Positions 21,357 to 31,496 of a stretch of 64,000 nucleotides of DNA are shown piece by piece. The stretch comes from Wolfiporia cocos (taxonomy: Eukaryota > Basidiomycota > Agaricomycetes > Polyporales > Phaeolaceae). The stretch's first letter is position 1. Each line of letters opens with the position of its first letter. The notes under the pieces are model-generated. The model saw only the letters and a list, made by a program, of their open reading frames with translations, was not told the origin of the DNA and ran no database searches. Position numbers and translations under genes: made by a program. The stretch is from NCBI GenBank assembly GCA_029448655.1, contig JACCLO010000010.1, positions 620,001-684,000 on the forward strand, in the 5' to 3' direction.

Positions 21357-24300
21357 TTGCCCTCCGAGAAAGCAGCGCATGTAATTACCTCGTTCGAGAA
21401 GAATCGATCTCTCTTCATCCCGGTAATCATGACGCTGGCAAAACCCGTGAAGTGCAATGCACTAATCGACTCAGGAGCAATGTCGAACCTGATCCACAGC
21501 AGAGTGGTAGAAAAATACAAGGTGCCCACACAACCCTTGAAGAACCCGATCATCGTCAAAAATGTTGACGGAACAGAAAACAAAGATGGGCGAATAGACC
21601 AAGAAGCCACCATACTACTACGATACCCAAAGACTCAGAAAACGCGAAAAGTGCGATTCCTGGTAGGATCAATTGGAGCAGAGAATATGATTCTAGGGTA
21701 TGGATGGCTAAAAGACGAAAACCCCACAATTGACTGGAAGGACCAAACAGTCGATGTACGATCAATACTAGGGGCAGAAGAAAAGAAACAGGAAGCCACG
21801 GTCCGAATGGATACGGTGGAAATGGTAGTCGCCCCACAAGGGAAAATTCCAACAAGGGGGACCCAAGAAGCTGCGGGGTATGACCTTTACGCCGCAGAAG
21901 AAACCAAGATTCCCGCCGGAGGATGGAAACTCGTCTCCACAGGAGTAAAAATGAAGATCCCGAAAGGATCGTATGGAAGGCTGGCCGGACGATCAGGCAA
22001 CACCCTCAGACACGGATTGGTAGTACAAGCCGGAATCATAGACTCGGACTACCGAGGAGACGTCGGAGCCATCGTCTTCAACTACTCAGACAAAGCGCAT
22101 AGAATTATCCCGGGCATGCGAATAGCCCAGATAATTTTCGAACGGCACCTCACCCCCGACATTATAGAGGTCGAGGACCTAGATGAAACAGAACGAGGGG
22201 AGAAAGGGTTTGGATCCACGGACCAGCCAGAAGAAACAGCGCAGCGGCTCTATACTCCCGAGGAGTACGAAGCGATCCGACGCTTTGCGAAAGATAACCC
22301 TAGGATCATAGGAAAGAAAGGAGAGACGCGAAAGAAGTTCCGAACAAAGATACAAATCATCAACGCTGTCAGGAAAGCGTTGACGAAATCCCAGGAATTC
22401 GCGCAGAAGACCCCCGAACCAGAACGAACAATTGAGGAGATGGTCCCGAAACACCTACTGGATTTTGCCAAGGTGTTCAGCAAGGAGTCCGCAGCAGCGT
22501 TCCCCCCGTCGAGACCATGGGACCACGCAATCGAATTAAAACCCGATTTCGTGCCGAAAGACTGCAAAGTCTATGCACTCTCGCCTAAAGAGCAGCAGGC
22601 GCTGGACGAATTCTTAAAGGAAAACTTGGCCAAGGGATTCATAGTCCCTTCAAAATCCCCGATGGCGTCACCATTCTTTTTCGTCCCAAAGAAGGACAGC
22701 GGCCTACGACCCTGTCAAGATTATCGATATCTGAACGAAGGGACGATAAAGAACGTCTATCCCTTGCCACTAATCTCAGAGCTCCTGGAAAAGCTAAAGG
22801 GAGCAAAGATCTTCACAAAAATGGACCTTAGAGCAGGATACAACAACGTGCGGATCAAGAAGGGAGACGAATGGAAAGCGGCCTTCAAAACAAACCGAGG
22901 GTTGTACGAGCCCACGGTTATGTTTTTCGGATTGTGCAATGCACCTGGGACCTTTCAGGCAATGATGAACGAAATCCTGAAAGAAGAAATCCTCGAAGGA
23001 TGGGTGCTTGTTTATATGGACGACATCCTCATTTTCTCGGAAGACGAGAAAACACACAAGGAACGAGAGCGGCGGATCCTTCAGAGATTGGTGGATAACC
23101 ATCTCTTTGTGAAACCTGAAAAATGCGCCTTCGGTGTCGACAGAGTCGAATTTCTGGGACTAGTCATCACCCCAGGAAATATCCAGATGGACCCAGCGAA
23201 ACTCAACGGGATTAAGGAGTGGCCGACTCCTCGAAATCTCAAAGAAGTCAGATCCTTCTTAGGATTCGCAAACTTCTATCGGAAATTTATCGATCACTAC
23301 TCTACGCACGCCCGACCCCTGGTAGACCTCACAAAAACGGTCACGGGGACAGGGTTCCAATGGACGGAAAAAGAACAGAAAGCATTCGAATTCATAAAGA
23401 AAGCATTCACGACGGCACCCGCACTAGGAACACCAGACAAGGAGAAACCGTTCATCCTCGAAACAGACGCATCTCAGTTCGCCACAGGAGCAGTACTGAA
23501 ACAGATAGACGAAACAGGGCGCGAACGGCCAGTGGGATATCTCTCACAGTCCCTGACATCTACAGAACGGAACTATGAAATCTACGATCGCGAACTACTC
23601 GGAATAGTCCGAGCCTTAGAAGAATGGCGGCACCTGTTAGAAGGAGCACCGCATCGGATCTTGATCCGAAGTGATCACCAGAACCTGACGTACTGGAGAA
23701 GCGCACAGCGCCTAAATCGGCGACAAGCGAGATGGCATCTATTCCTCTCGCAATTCGACCTGAAGTTACAACACGTCCCCGGAAGGAAACTAGTCATGGC
23801 CGACACACTGTCCAGGTTGTATCACCTAGACGAAAGCAACGAAGACAATGAGGGAATCACCATGATTCCAGACGAACTCGTCGTCCACGCAATCCAGATC
23901 CCGATCATTGATCGAATCAAGAACGCCAACGATCGAGATGAATCTGCGGAACAGGCAATCCGTGCTCTAGGGGGCACAGGCGAATTCCCCGCGAGAACCG
24001 CCGCAGATGAATGGCAACAAACGGATGGGATACTGCTCTACAGGGGCAGGATGTACGTGCCAAGGGACGAGGGCCTTCGACGGGACGTCATCTCAAAATA
24101 CCACGACACGATCCCGGCCGGACACCCTGGGATCTGGGGTACAACAGTACAGGTTACGACCCACTTTTGGTGGCCTGACATGAGAACAATGATAGCGGAA
24201 TACGTCCGGGGCTGTGCAATCTGTCAACAGATGAAACCTGATAGGAATCTGCTGAAACCCCCTTTGCAACCAATACCGACACGGGAAGACGCCCTCCCCT

Positions 24301-26471
24301 TCTCACAGTGCTCGGTCGATTTTGTCACCGACCTGCCAAGAGTCGGAAAGTATGACTCCATGATGGTGATTGTCGACCATGGCCTATCCAAGGCCATCTC
24401 TCTCACCCCATGCGACAAAACGATCACTAGCGAAGGGGCGGCAGAGATATTTCACCGGAAAATCTACTCGCTATACGGCATCCCCCGAAAGATCATTTCA
24501 GACAGGGGACCGCAGTTTGCATCAAAGCTTTTCAAGGAATTATGCAAGCTGCAGGGAACAGAATCAGCGATGAGCACGGCGTACCATCCACAGACCGACG
24601 GACAGACAGAAAGAATGAATCAACAGATCGAAGTATACCTTCGCATCTATTGCATGAACGACCCGTTCCAATGGGTGCAACGACTGCCTGACGTCGAATT
24701 TGCGCACAACACCAGACGGACCGAAAACCGACCAGCGCCACTTGAAATAATCCTGGGATACGTCCCGAGAGGATTCCCAGACTATGACAGAGTAGGGAAC
24801 GTCCCGGCAGCTGTCGACAGGATCAAAGAAGCGCGAAAAATGGCATTCATCGCACATGAATTAGCCCAGAAAAGAATGGCAGGGTGGTTCCTCAGAGAAC
24901 TGCCGAAGCTTGAGAAAGGGGATAAGGTCTGGCTCGATGCCAAGAACCTAACGATCCCCTATGAATCGAACAAACTAGCACCAAAAAGAGAAGGACCCTT
25001 CACCATCACAGAAAAGATGGGACCCACGACATACCGGCTGCAGTTACCGGCAAATTGGAAAATTCATCCAGTCTTCCACGCTGCCTTACTAAAACCATTC
25101 AACGAAACAAGGGTACACGGACCCAATTACCTACGGCCGCCACCTGATATCATCAAGGGACAAGAAGAATACGAAGTCGAAGCCATCTTGGCTGACAGAT
25201 GGCAAAGAAAGAAGCACCAATACTTCGTCAAGTGGAAAGGCTATGCCACGGCCGACAACTCATGGGAAGACGAGGCGAACTTGGATCATTCCAAGGAGCT
25301 GATAAAAGACTACCACAGGACGAGAGTCAGGACAACCCCGACACTCGAAAGCAGGACTGTAATAGTATGTCGACGACTCGCCACCAGCTCCCCCGCCGTA
25401 CCACGACCCCCGGCGATGCGGATCGTCGAGAAGGCCGACCGCGAGGTACGCCACCAAGAAGGTACTCCCTTCAGCATCTGCAGATTAGACACGCCCTCCT
25501 CTGGTACAGGGCCGAGGGACCTTTTGCTGGCCGAGCCGATGGCTGGTCGGCCCTCTTCGACATCGCGCAGGACCTCACCCACGTCTACAGCTCGTACCAG
25601 AACATCACCGAGGACCTCGTCCGAATGGAGGGGCAGATCAGAGCGCAGAGAGAGGGACTCGAGCTACTCACCGACAGACTTATCGACCGATTGGCCACCA
25701 CTACGACGGCCCGACTACGACACGCGCTCAACGACTTCGAGGATCGCGAGCACGTTACTCCCAGTCGGCCCGAATACACACCACGACCCGCCCGCTTTTT
25801 CACCCCTGACGAACGACGCCGAGTTGCAAGGCCGTTTGATTTTATGGAGGGTGATAGAGTATTATTTCCGTTGCCTACCGAGACTCAGAGGGCCCGCCGA
25901 ACAGGAGTTGGAGACCCGACGCCACGTATTTCTGGTATGGGAGGCAACGGGAGACGTGAACCACCTGCACGCCCGACGAGCCCTAGGGCTACCCCAGCGC
26001 GACAGCGAAGAGCGAATAGCACGCCGCCTATTCGACGATCTCCTTCAGTGCAGAGTATTACCCGCGAGGAGTTTGAGCGAGGTGCGAGGGAGCACGAACG
26101 AGACACCGCCTCCCTACCCACATGGGCCGCGCGAAACCTCCACCGAGCCGCACACCACTGGAGGTACCAACATAACGAGTACCTCCGCGATATCCCTTCC
26201 CTACGGGTACCAGCTAGGCCCTCACCTGAGCAGCCGTGTCGACAATGTGGTTCCGCTAACCACTGGATCCTCGACTGCCCCGATTATATTTGCAGAGCTT
26301 GTGGGCTCAATCAACCAGGTCATCGACAGAATTAATGCCGCCAACACTTCGTATGGCGAACTCCTACAACCCCGTCCCTCAGCGGGAACGGCGACATTTA
26401 CAACGAACAGGACGCCGAGGCACTCTGAAGAGGGGAACTTGGAAAATTCGTCGAGGCCGACGAATGCCTAG
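21357..26471 (+). CDS. Element B Pol: protease, dUTPase, RT, RNase H, integrase, chromodomain
   Basis: A single intact frame of about 1704 codons in the -1 frame relative to gag. The first listed codon is TTG and the frame is open upstream of the gag stop, so a frameshift or reinitiation is possible. Domains: aspartic protease (LIDSG, residue ~38), dUTPase (~166-275; AAGYDLYAAEE, GRLAGRSG, GIIDSDYRGDVG, GEKGFGST), RT with YMDD (~555), RNase H (ETDASQ, ~702), integrase HHCC (~916; HDTIPAGHPG, CAICQQ) and DDE core (SVDFV ~987, SDRGPQF ~1048, TERMNQ ~1085). A chromodomain (~1272-1320, YFVKWKGYATADNSWEDE) follows. About 370 further residues after the chromodomain have no recognised domain and overlap ORF3. 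Confidence 0.95.
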   Translation: MPSEKAAHVITSFEKNRSLFIPVIMTLAKPVKCNALIDSGAMSNLIHSRVVEKYKVPTQPLKNPIIVKNVDGTENKDGRIDQEATILLRYPKTQKTRKVRFLVGSIGAENMILGYGWLKDENPTIDWKDQTVDVRSILGAEEKKQEATVRMDTVEMVVAPQGKIPTRGTQEAAGYDLYAAEETKIPAGGWKLVSTGVKMKIPKGSYGRLAGRSGNTLRHGLVVQAGIIDSDYRGDVGAIVFNYSDKAHRIIPGMRIAQIIFERHLTPDIIEVEDLDETERGEKGFGSTDQPEETAQRLYTPEEYEAIRRFAKDNPRIIGKKGETRKKFRTKIQIINAVRKALTKSQEFAQKTPEPERTIEEMVPKHLLDFAKVFSKESAAAFPPSRPWDHAIELKPDFVPKDCKVYALSPKEQQALDEFLKENLAKGFIVPSKSPMASPFFFVPKKDSGLRPCQDYRYLNEGTIKNVYPLPLISELLEKLKGAKIFTKMDLRAGYNNVRIKKGDEWKAAFKTNRGLYEPTVMFFGLCNAPGTFQAMMNEILKEEILEGWVLVYMDDILIFSEDEKTHKERERRILQRLVDNHLFVKPEKCAFGVDRVEFLGLVITPGNIQMDPAKLNGIKEWPTPRNLKEVRSFLGFANFYRKFIDHYSTHARPLVDLTKTVTGTGFQWTEKEQKAFEFIKKAFTTAPALGTPDKEKPFILETDASQFATGAVLKQIDETGRERPVGYLSQSLTSTERNYEIYDRELLGIVRALEEWRHLLEGAPHRILIRSDHQNLTYWRSAQRLNRRQARWHLFLSQFDLKLQHVPGRKLVMADTLSRLYHLDESNEDNEGITMIPDELVVHAIQIPIIDRIKNANDRDESAEQAIRALGGTGEFPARTAADEWQQTDGILLYRGRMYVPRDEGLRRDVISKYHDTIPAGHPGIWGTTVQVTTHFWWPDMRTMIAEYVRGCAICQQMKPDRNLLKPPLQPIPTREDALPFSQCSVDFVTDLPRVGKYDSMMVIVDHGLSKAISLTPCDKTITSEGAAEIFHRKIYSLYGIPRKIISDRGPQFASKLFKELCKLQGTESAMSTAYHPQTDGQTERMNQQIEVYLRIYCMNDPFQWVQRLPDVEFAHNTRRTENRPAPLEIILGYVPRGFPDYDRVGNVPAAVDRIKEARKMAFIAHELAQKRMAGWFLRELPKLEKGDKVWLDAKNLTIPYESNKLAPKREGPFTITEKMGPTTYRLQLPANWKIHPVFHAALLKPFNETRVHGPNYLRPPPDIIKGQEEYEVEAILADRWQRKKHQYFVKWKGYATADNSWEDEANLDHSKELIKDYHRTRVRTTPTLESRTVIVCRRLATSSPAVPRPPAMRIVEKADREVRHQEGTPFSICRLDTPSSGTGPRDLLLAEPMAGRPSSTSRRTSPTSTARTRTSPRTSSEWRGRSERRERDSSYSPTDLSTDWPPLRRPDYDTRSTTSRIASTLLPVGPNTHHDPPAFSPLTNDAELQGRLILWRVIEYYFRCLPRLRGPAEQELETRRHVFLVWEATGDVNHLHARRALGLPQRDSEERIARRLFDDLLQCRVLPARSLSEVRGSTNETPPPYPHGPRETSTEPHTTGGTNITSTSAISLPYGYQLGPHLSSRVDNVVPLTTGSSTAPIIFAELVGSINQVIDRINAANTSYGELLQPRPSAGTATFTTNRTPRHSEEGNLENSSRPTNA
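25367..26335 (+). CDS. Element B ORF3: overlapping zinc-knuckle protein
   Basis: An ATG-initiated frame of 322 residues in a different frame from pol, overlapping its last ~1 kb. It reads as a well-mixed protein: a helical part (DIAQDLTHVYSSYQNITEDL, VRMEGQIRAQREGLELL), an Arg/Pro-rich middle and, near the end, CRQCGSANHWILDC, an exact CX2CX4HX4C zinc knuckle, with a second partial CX2C. Such knuckles bind nucleic acid in Gag proteins. Pol is open through the same region, so both frames could be used. Expression would need an internal start, a spliced RNA or a frameshift; none is evident. Confidence 0.6.
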   Translation: MSTTRHQLPRRTTTPGDADRREGRPRGTPPRRYSLQHLQIRHALLWYRAEGPFAGRADGWSALFDIAQDLTHVYSSYQNITEDLVRMEGQIRAQREGLELLTDRLIDRLATTTTARLRHALNDFEDREHVTPSRPEYTPRPARFFTPDERRRVARPFDFMEGDRVLFPLPTETQRARRTGVGDPTPRISGMGGNGRREPPARPTSPRATPARQRRANSTPPIRRSPSVQSITREEFERGAREHERDTASLPTWAARNLHRAAHHWRYQHNEYLRDIPSLRVPARPSPEQPCRQCGSANHWILDCPDYICRACGLNQPGHRQN

Positions 26472-26478
26472 AGGGGAG
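26470..26478 (+). other. Element B polypurine tract
   Basis: AGAGGGGAG, 4 nt before the 3' LTR, is the expected primer for plus-strand DNA synthesis. Confidence 0.8.
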
Positions 26479-26482
26479 CTGA

Positions 26483-27190
26483 TGTTACGGTTATTTTGAT
26501 TTTTCGAATATCGACAGAACTCACCACCGGGCAAATACGATACAGGGACTTGTTGCGCAACCAACTCCCCTGGCTACTCGTGACTCTACTGGGCGCATCC
26601 CCAGTTGTACTAGTCTATAGGGCGCGTTTCATCTTTGGCAGATCCAACTCTGCCACCGTTTCATGTTCATCGTTTGTTAGCTGATAGATGGCGTTCAACC
26701 GCCATCATTCCTATCTATCGTCTCAGGTATATCACTACATACCTATCAAACGTTTGGTACTATAGCGTAGATAGTATCGGTGACATCTGGGACGGACTTG
26801 ACCCCTGAAACCCAACGTAGTATATAAACTAATGTACCTACTGTCGAGGCTCCTCAGCTCGACCTTGTTGTATAAACAAGAAGTCTTATACTCGTTCTCA
26901 AACGTAGGAAACTACGCTCAGTATTTCTCGCTCGAGCAACTGAACGACTAAGTCCTCGAAGTGCACACTGACTTCTCGGACTTAGGCGAGTCTTATATTC
27001 TATTAGACTCGCATCTGAACAGATTATATCCTCTAACGCGTATTGGATATTAACCGATCTCCTAAGAACTTCACTTAGGACCCGAAGGCATCTAACGAGT
27101 ATTTGCCTTGCATACGGCTACACGCCTACGTGCAGAAGAACGATCTATATTCGCGACTCGAATATACGAACGGGTATTCGACCCGTAACA
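26483..27190 (+). repeat. Element B 3' LTR (708 bp)
   Basis: Same length as the 5' LTR, and I found no difference when reading the two against each other. Confidence 0.95.
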
Positions 27191-27894
27191 GTTATTTTGA
27201 TTTTTCGAATATCGACAGAACTCACCACTGGGCGAATACGATACAGGGACTTGTTGCGCAACCAACTCCCCTGGCTACTCGTGATTCTACTGGGTGCATC
27301 CCCAGTTGTACTAGTCTATAGGGCGCGTTTCACCTTTGGCAGATCCAACTCTGCCACCGTTTCATGTTCATCGTTTATTAGCTGATAGATGGCGTTCAAC
27401 CGCCATCATCATTCCTATCTATCGTCTCAGGGATATCACTACATACCTATCAAACGTTTGATACTATAGCGTAGATAGTATCGGTGACATCTGGGACGGA
27501 CTTGACCCCTGAAACCCAACGTAGTATATAAACTAATGTACCTACTGTCGAGGCTCTTCAGCTCGACCTTGTTGTACAAACAAGAAGTCTTATACTCGTT
27601 CTCAGACGTAGGAAACTACGCTCAGTATTTCTCACTCGAGCAACCGAACGACTAAGTCCTCGAAGTGCACACTGACTTCTCGGACTTAGGCGAGTCTTAT
27701 ATTCTATTCGACTCGTACCTGAACAGATTATATCCTCTAACGCGTATTGGATATTAAACGACCTCCTAAGGACTTCACTTAGGACCCGAAGGCATCTAAC
27801 GAGTATTTGCCTTGCATACGGCGACGTGCCTACGTGCAGAAGAACGATCTATATTCGCGATTCGAATATACGAACGGGTATTCGACCCGTAACA

Positions 27895-28424
27895 CCTGGT
27901 GGATGACAGAACTCACCGAGTATGACTTACAAATCATGCACATCCCCAGGGAGACCAATGGAAGGGCAGACGGACTCTCCCAATGAGGTGATCACAACAA
28001 CAACAAGAACTACCTCAAGGGACAGATCATCCTGAAGGAACACCTCTTCATCAAAGACAGTGAGGAACGACTGCGATCCTCTTACTATACCCTCCCTCAC
28101 GGAATAACCCACAAGGAGGTAAAAGAAAGAGTAAAAGCAGAAGCAACCCTGTATGACAAGGAGGTAGTAGAAGGATCAGTGGAAATGGCCAAGGACAGCC
28201 TATGCTACAGGAGGGGGAAGTTGATCATTCTAAGAGACAAGGAATTAATCAGAAAAATCATTTCTTCATTCCACGACACGGTCTTGGCAGGACACCCTGG
28301 CACAGAAAACATGTACGCAGCCATTCATCACTCGTACTGGTGGCCAAAGATGCGAAACGACATCTGCCAGTACGTCAAAGCATGTATCAAGTGCCAACAA
28401 GCCAAGCCAGACAGGGTCACATGA
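27895..28424 (+). pseudogene. Element A RNase H end and integrase zinc-finger fragment
   Basis: Continues element A after the insertions: WWMTELTEYDLQIMHIPRET, then a stop after GLSQ. From 28179 comes an integrase HHCC finger, SSFHDTVLAGHPGTENMYAA and ACIKCQQAKPDR. It ends in a TGA at 28422-28424, before the DDE core, with no sign of the rest downstream. Confidence 0.85.
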
Positions 28425-30760
28425 CTGCTATTGGCTCTGTACTGGTATAGAATTGTCGTTTGGTAGTCAGGCTGGCACATGAATTGCAAGGAGCAGTCGC
28501 AGCTTACCTATGTAGATATATGTATTGCCTTCCAGATGCACAGCCTTCACTTTTAATGTTATGGTACATTCTTACTACTATTCATGGACTCTATCTTCTA
28601 TCAGTGCACGAGCTATGATTTGTAGACGAGGTGCCTCAAGGCTGATGTGATATAGTGCCGATAACACGGCTCCTGTTCTTTTTCACATTGCTCGTCAGCC
28701 ACAATCCCATTATGGTAATGTTGTTACTTAGATTGGCAGAATTACTATGTCTAACGTCATTTTTGTGTCAGTGGCTTTGTTTAGGTTCTTTCACTCATTC
28801 TGTCGCCTCTTCAACTTTATTACCAAGTCACACATAAACACGCTCATGGCAAATTGGCACACACATACTTTTTCTTGTTCAAGCCCCCCGTATCCGTCCA
28901 TTTCCACACTGCCCTCGTTGGCTGGCTCCGCAGTCTGTCCAGAGGCTTGTGCTTGCACTTGCTATCCCGTGCGGCCTGCGGCGTTCGTCATCGTTGGTCA
29001 TACTTGCTATCCCGTGTGTCCCCTCATGGTACGGGCGTAGTGCGTTCCCGCTCTGGCCCTGTTCCCTGGTGCCTCGTTGCCCAGTCCCTGGTGCCCTGCT
29101 GTGCACCCCGGTCATCACCGGCTGAGTACCCGATCAGGCACTCCCTCTGGCACTCTCTGGCAATTAGTGGTGGGGCTGGCTGATCCCTCATGCAGCTGGG
29201 AGAGGCTGGCCCCAACGTCCAGGTGAGCAAGCAATTTTTACCGCACGGCTACACCCTGCACCCCTTCCTCCTCTTCACATCACTTGCCATCCCGCCGTTA
29301 GCGACGTCATCATTGTCATTTCTTTCCTTCGCAAAGCCACTCTCTCTTCCTCATGCTCGATGTGCCTCCGCCTGTGCTTCCCCCACACCACTTGCACATC
29401 AACCTTGCCACGCACCAGGTCAACACCTCCCCTGCACCCGTTCGAGATGCAGCGGATGCTCCCCATGTTCCTGCCCCCACCGTGCCCATCCTACCACCAG
29501 TGCCAGTGGGCGATGCAGCATGCGCTGCAGCCCGGGCCGCTCCCCCGCTCGCTGAGCAGGTTCCAGCACCTGTCGCACCCCCCACCCCCCGGCTGCGCAT
29601 CCTGCAGTGCTTCCCCCTCTTGTGGGCGAGCCCCCGGCCCATGCCTTGGGCCCCCTGGCCCTGCCTGTCACAAATCTGTTCACGTTGCTGGAGGAGCTAG
29701 CAGCGGTGCGTGCGGCGGCCCTATCAAGCGCCAACGACGGCAAGGTCACGCCGATTCCCCCCATTCAAAAAGGTAGCCCCCCTTGAGCTTGGTGAGTTTC
29801 CCATTCATTATCTCGCCATGGCCCAGCCCATGGCACTTCTCATTTTGGCTGGTGCACGTGTGCCCCCCTTCTCTTCTCATTTTTGGCCTTACGTGCTTGC
29901 ACGTCCTCCATCTTGCTGCCGCTGGGCACACAGGTGTGGCACACCTGCGGCCCACCCATGCCATTCATGTCTTTGCATAGCGTGGTGCACTCTCTTCCCC
30001 CTTCCCGTGCTGATGGTGTTCGCCCCTAGTGCCACCGCTCAAGGTGAAATGCTGCAGACCCCAAACTGCAACAATAGGACCAGACTGTGAAGGTTGCCGA
30101 GGCATGTGAGCTCAAAGCAGAATACTGTCGAACAGCAAAATGTATGCTCAGTCTTTTTTTTGCTAAGTGCCTGATCTATTCTCTCTGCACTTCCACATGC
30201 TCGTCTGGACATGTCCGCATACCCGCTGACCAATGTCTTCCCGTGCGTGATGGAGAGCACACTCCCTGCCATCATCGTCCTCTCCCTTGGCCTCAGCGTG
30301 CTCACACAACTGCTCACCAAGGGCATGCAGTGCTGACTCCCTGTGGGCAGTGGCGACAGCGATGATGGTGATGGCAATGGATGGGCGGTCAGGGGGAAGT
30401 GGGGCTGCAAGGACTGGGGCATTGTGCTCATGCAGATGGGCACAGCCGGGCTCAGGAACAAGGTCAGCAGTGTGAGCGTGGATGGGGTGTGGCGCAGACG
30501 GGGTGGCGTCATCGAGCTCGATTGCGTGGACTGGTGAATGAGATCGGCGAGGGCGTGTGTAGGTGTAGCGTGTGTTGTTGCGAGATTCTACTGTGTATTG
30601 TATTCATGCGCACCAATCAAATCCCAATTTGATGTACCTCGAGTGCCCTGTAGCTATCATCAGTCTGGGCAATTTGCCCCAATATAATACCTGAGTCAAT
30701 ATATTCTGGCCCATGATAGACCATCAGGCCTGGCATCTGGTGGCTGATTGGAAACCATTC
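28425..30760. other. Gene-poor region, Pro/Ala-rich open stretches
   Basis: Overlapping ORFs of 100-138 codons at 29350-29780 are rich in Pro and Ala on one strand. One frame (~29620-29780) reads LFTLLEELAAVRAAALSSAN, like a real protein remnant, but no intact gene or domain can be assembled. This may be a decayed gene or compositional noise. Confidence 0.3.
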
Positions 30761-30774
30761 ACCAGGGGCCCTTG

Positions 30775-30945
30775 TAAGTTTGCAACAATTCACCAGATGC
30801 CTCTACAACTGTGCAACAATCCACCAGATGCCTCTGCAACTGTGAAACAATCCACCAGATGCCTTTGTGAGTTTCCCAGTGTTCACCAGATGCCACCCGT
30901 GACTTTGCAACAGTTCACCGGATGCCTCGGTATTTTCCCAGAGGT
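30775..30945. repeat. Minisatellite, ~32 bp unit
   Basis: Five to six imperfect units containing CACCAGATGCCTCTGCAACT and a GCAACAATC spacer run head to tail. The later units are the more diverged. Confidence 0.85.
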
Positions 30946-31496
30946 CAATATACAAAACATATTTTATCGGCCTAAATCGGTCTGATAACGTATACCAGTC
31001 TGACGTCACTTTATCTACGCTTATCTACTATCTCGCCTTTTGCTGATGCTAAAGACTTGAAATTGGCGTGTGACAATAGGAGTAAAATTGAGGCCACCAG
31101 AAATGACGGAAAGTAGGCGTGACAAATGAGTGACATGAGAGCTTGCGCGACGCGGCGAGGAGTAGCGCACACGGTTGAGACTCGGAGTTTCCAAATTGAG
31201 GTGTAGTAAAGGAGTGCTTTTCGTGACATTCTGTTACTTTGGTATGTTTTGCTCGATACTCCACACGTTCACCAGCAATGCCTCAGATATTTTTAATATA
31301 TATACTTCATACGTTGGTTAATATATCCCACTCATTAATTTGGAGGAAGGTGCATTGGCCAATTGACGAAAAATCCAGTTCAAAGTAGTGGGTAAAGGAG
31401 TGGTGGTACACTGTAGAAGATTTTTTTTTCTTGTTCCTGTCTTGGACGCTATTGCTCGCCGGCATCAAGCGGAGGCGCGCGTACCGATGAAAACCG

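Larger units (their letters stand above)
18741..27190 (+). mobile_element. Element B: complete, young Ty3/gypsy chromovirus with dUTPase
   Basis: An 8450 bp element with two 708 bp LTRs (18741-19448 and 26483-27190) that I read as identical along their length. It has a 5-bp target duplication GTTAT, an 11-nt PBS, a polypurine tract, and long intact gag and pol frames. Domain order in pol is protease, dUTPase, RT, RNase H, integrase, chromodomain. A third ORF overlaps the end of pol. Identical LTRs and open frames indicate very recent transposition; the element may still be active. Confidence 0.95.
18729..27894 (+). mobile_element. Older solo LTR of the B family, split by element B
   Basis: The first 12 bp (TGTTACGGTTAT, 18729-18740) and the remainder (27191-27894) form one LTR when element B and one copy of the 5-bp duplication GTTAT (18736-18740 and 27191-27195) are removed. 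It is flanked by its own duplication CCTGG (18724-18728 and 27895-27899). It differs from the B LTRs at many sites, including a 3-bp CAT insertion near 27410, so it is an independent and older insertion. Confidence 0.9.
13330..28424 (+). mobile_element. Ty3/gypsy element A: decayed, dUTPase-bearing, interrupted by nested insertions
   Basis: Pieces of a single gypsy element can be followed in order: gag (13377-14414), dUTPase-protease (15205-16213), RT start (16924-17110), RT/RNase H (17636-18728), and RNase H end plus integrase zinc finger (27895-28424). At each interruption the reading resumes in the same codon context: EAL|DDF across 17111-17635 and RQAW|WMTE across 18729-27894. It carries many stops and frameshifts, and its integrase core is missing. 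Its own LTRs were not identified. Confidence 0.85.

Noticed and set aside
18741..27894. Element B with three of its own LTRs (tandem 3' LTRs)
   Set aside because: The third LTR differs at many sites, lacks its first 7 bp at that place, and those bases are found at 18729-18735; the GTTAT and CCTGG duplications show it is an older solo LTR split by element B.
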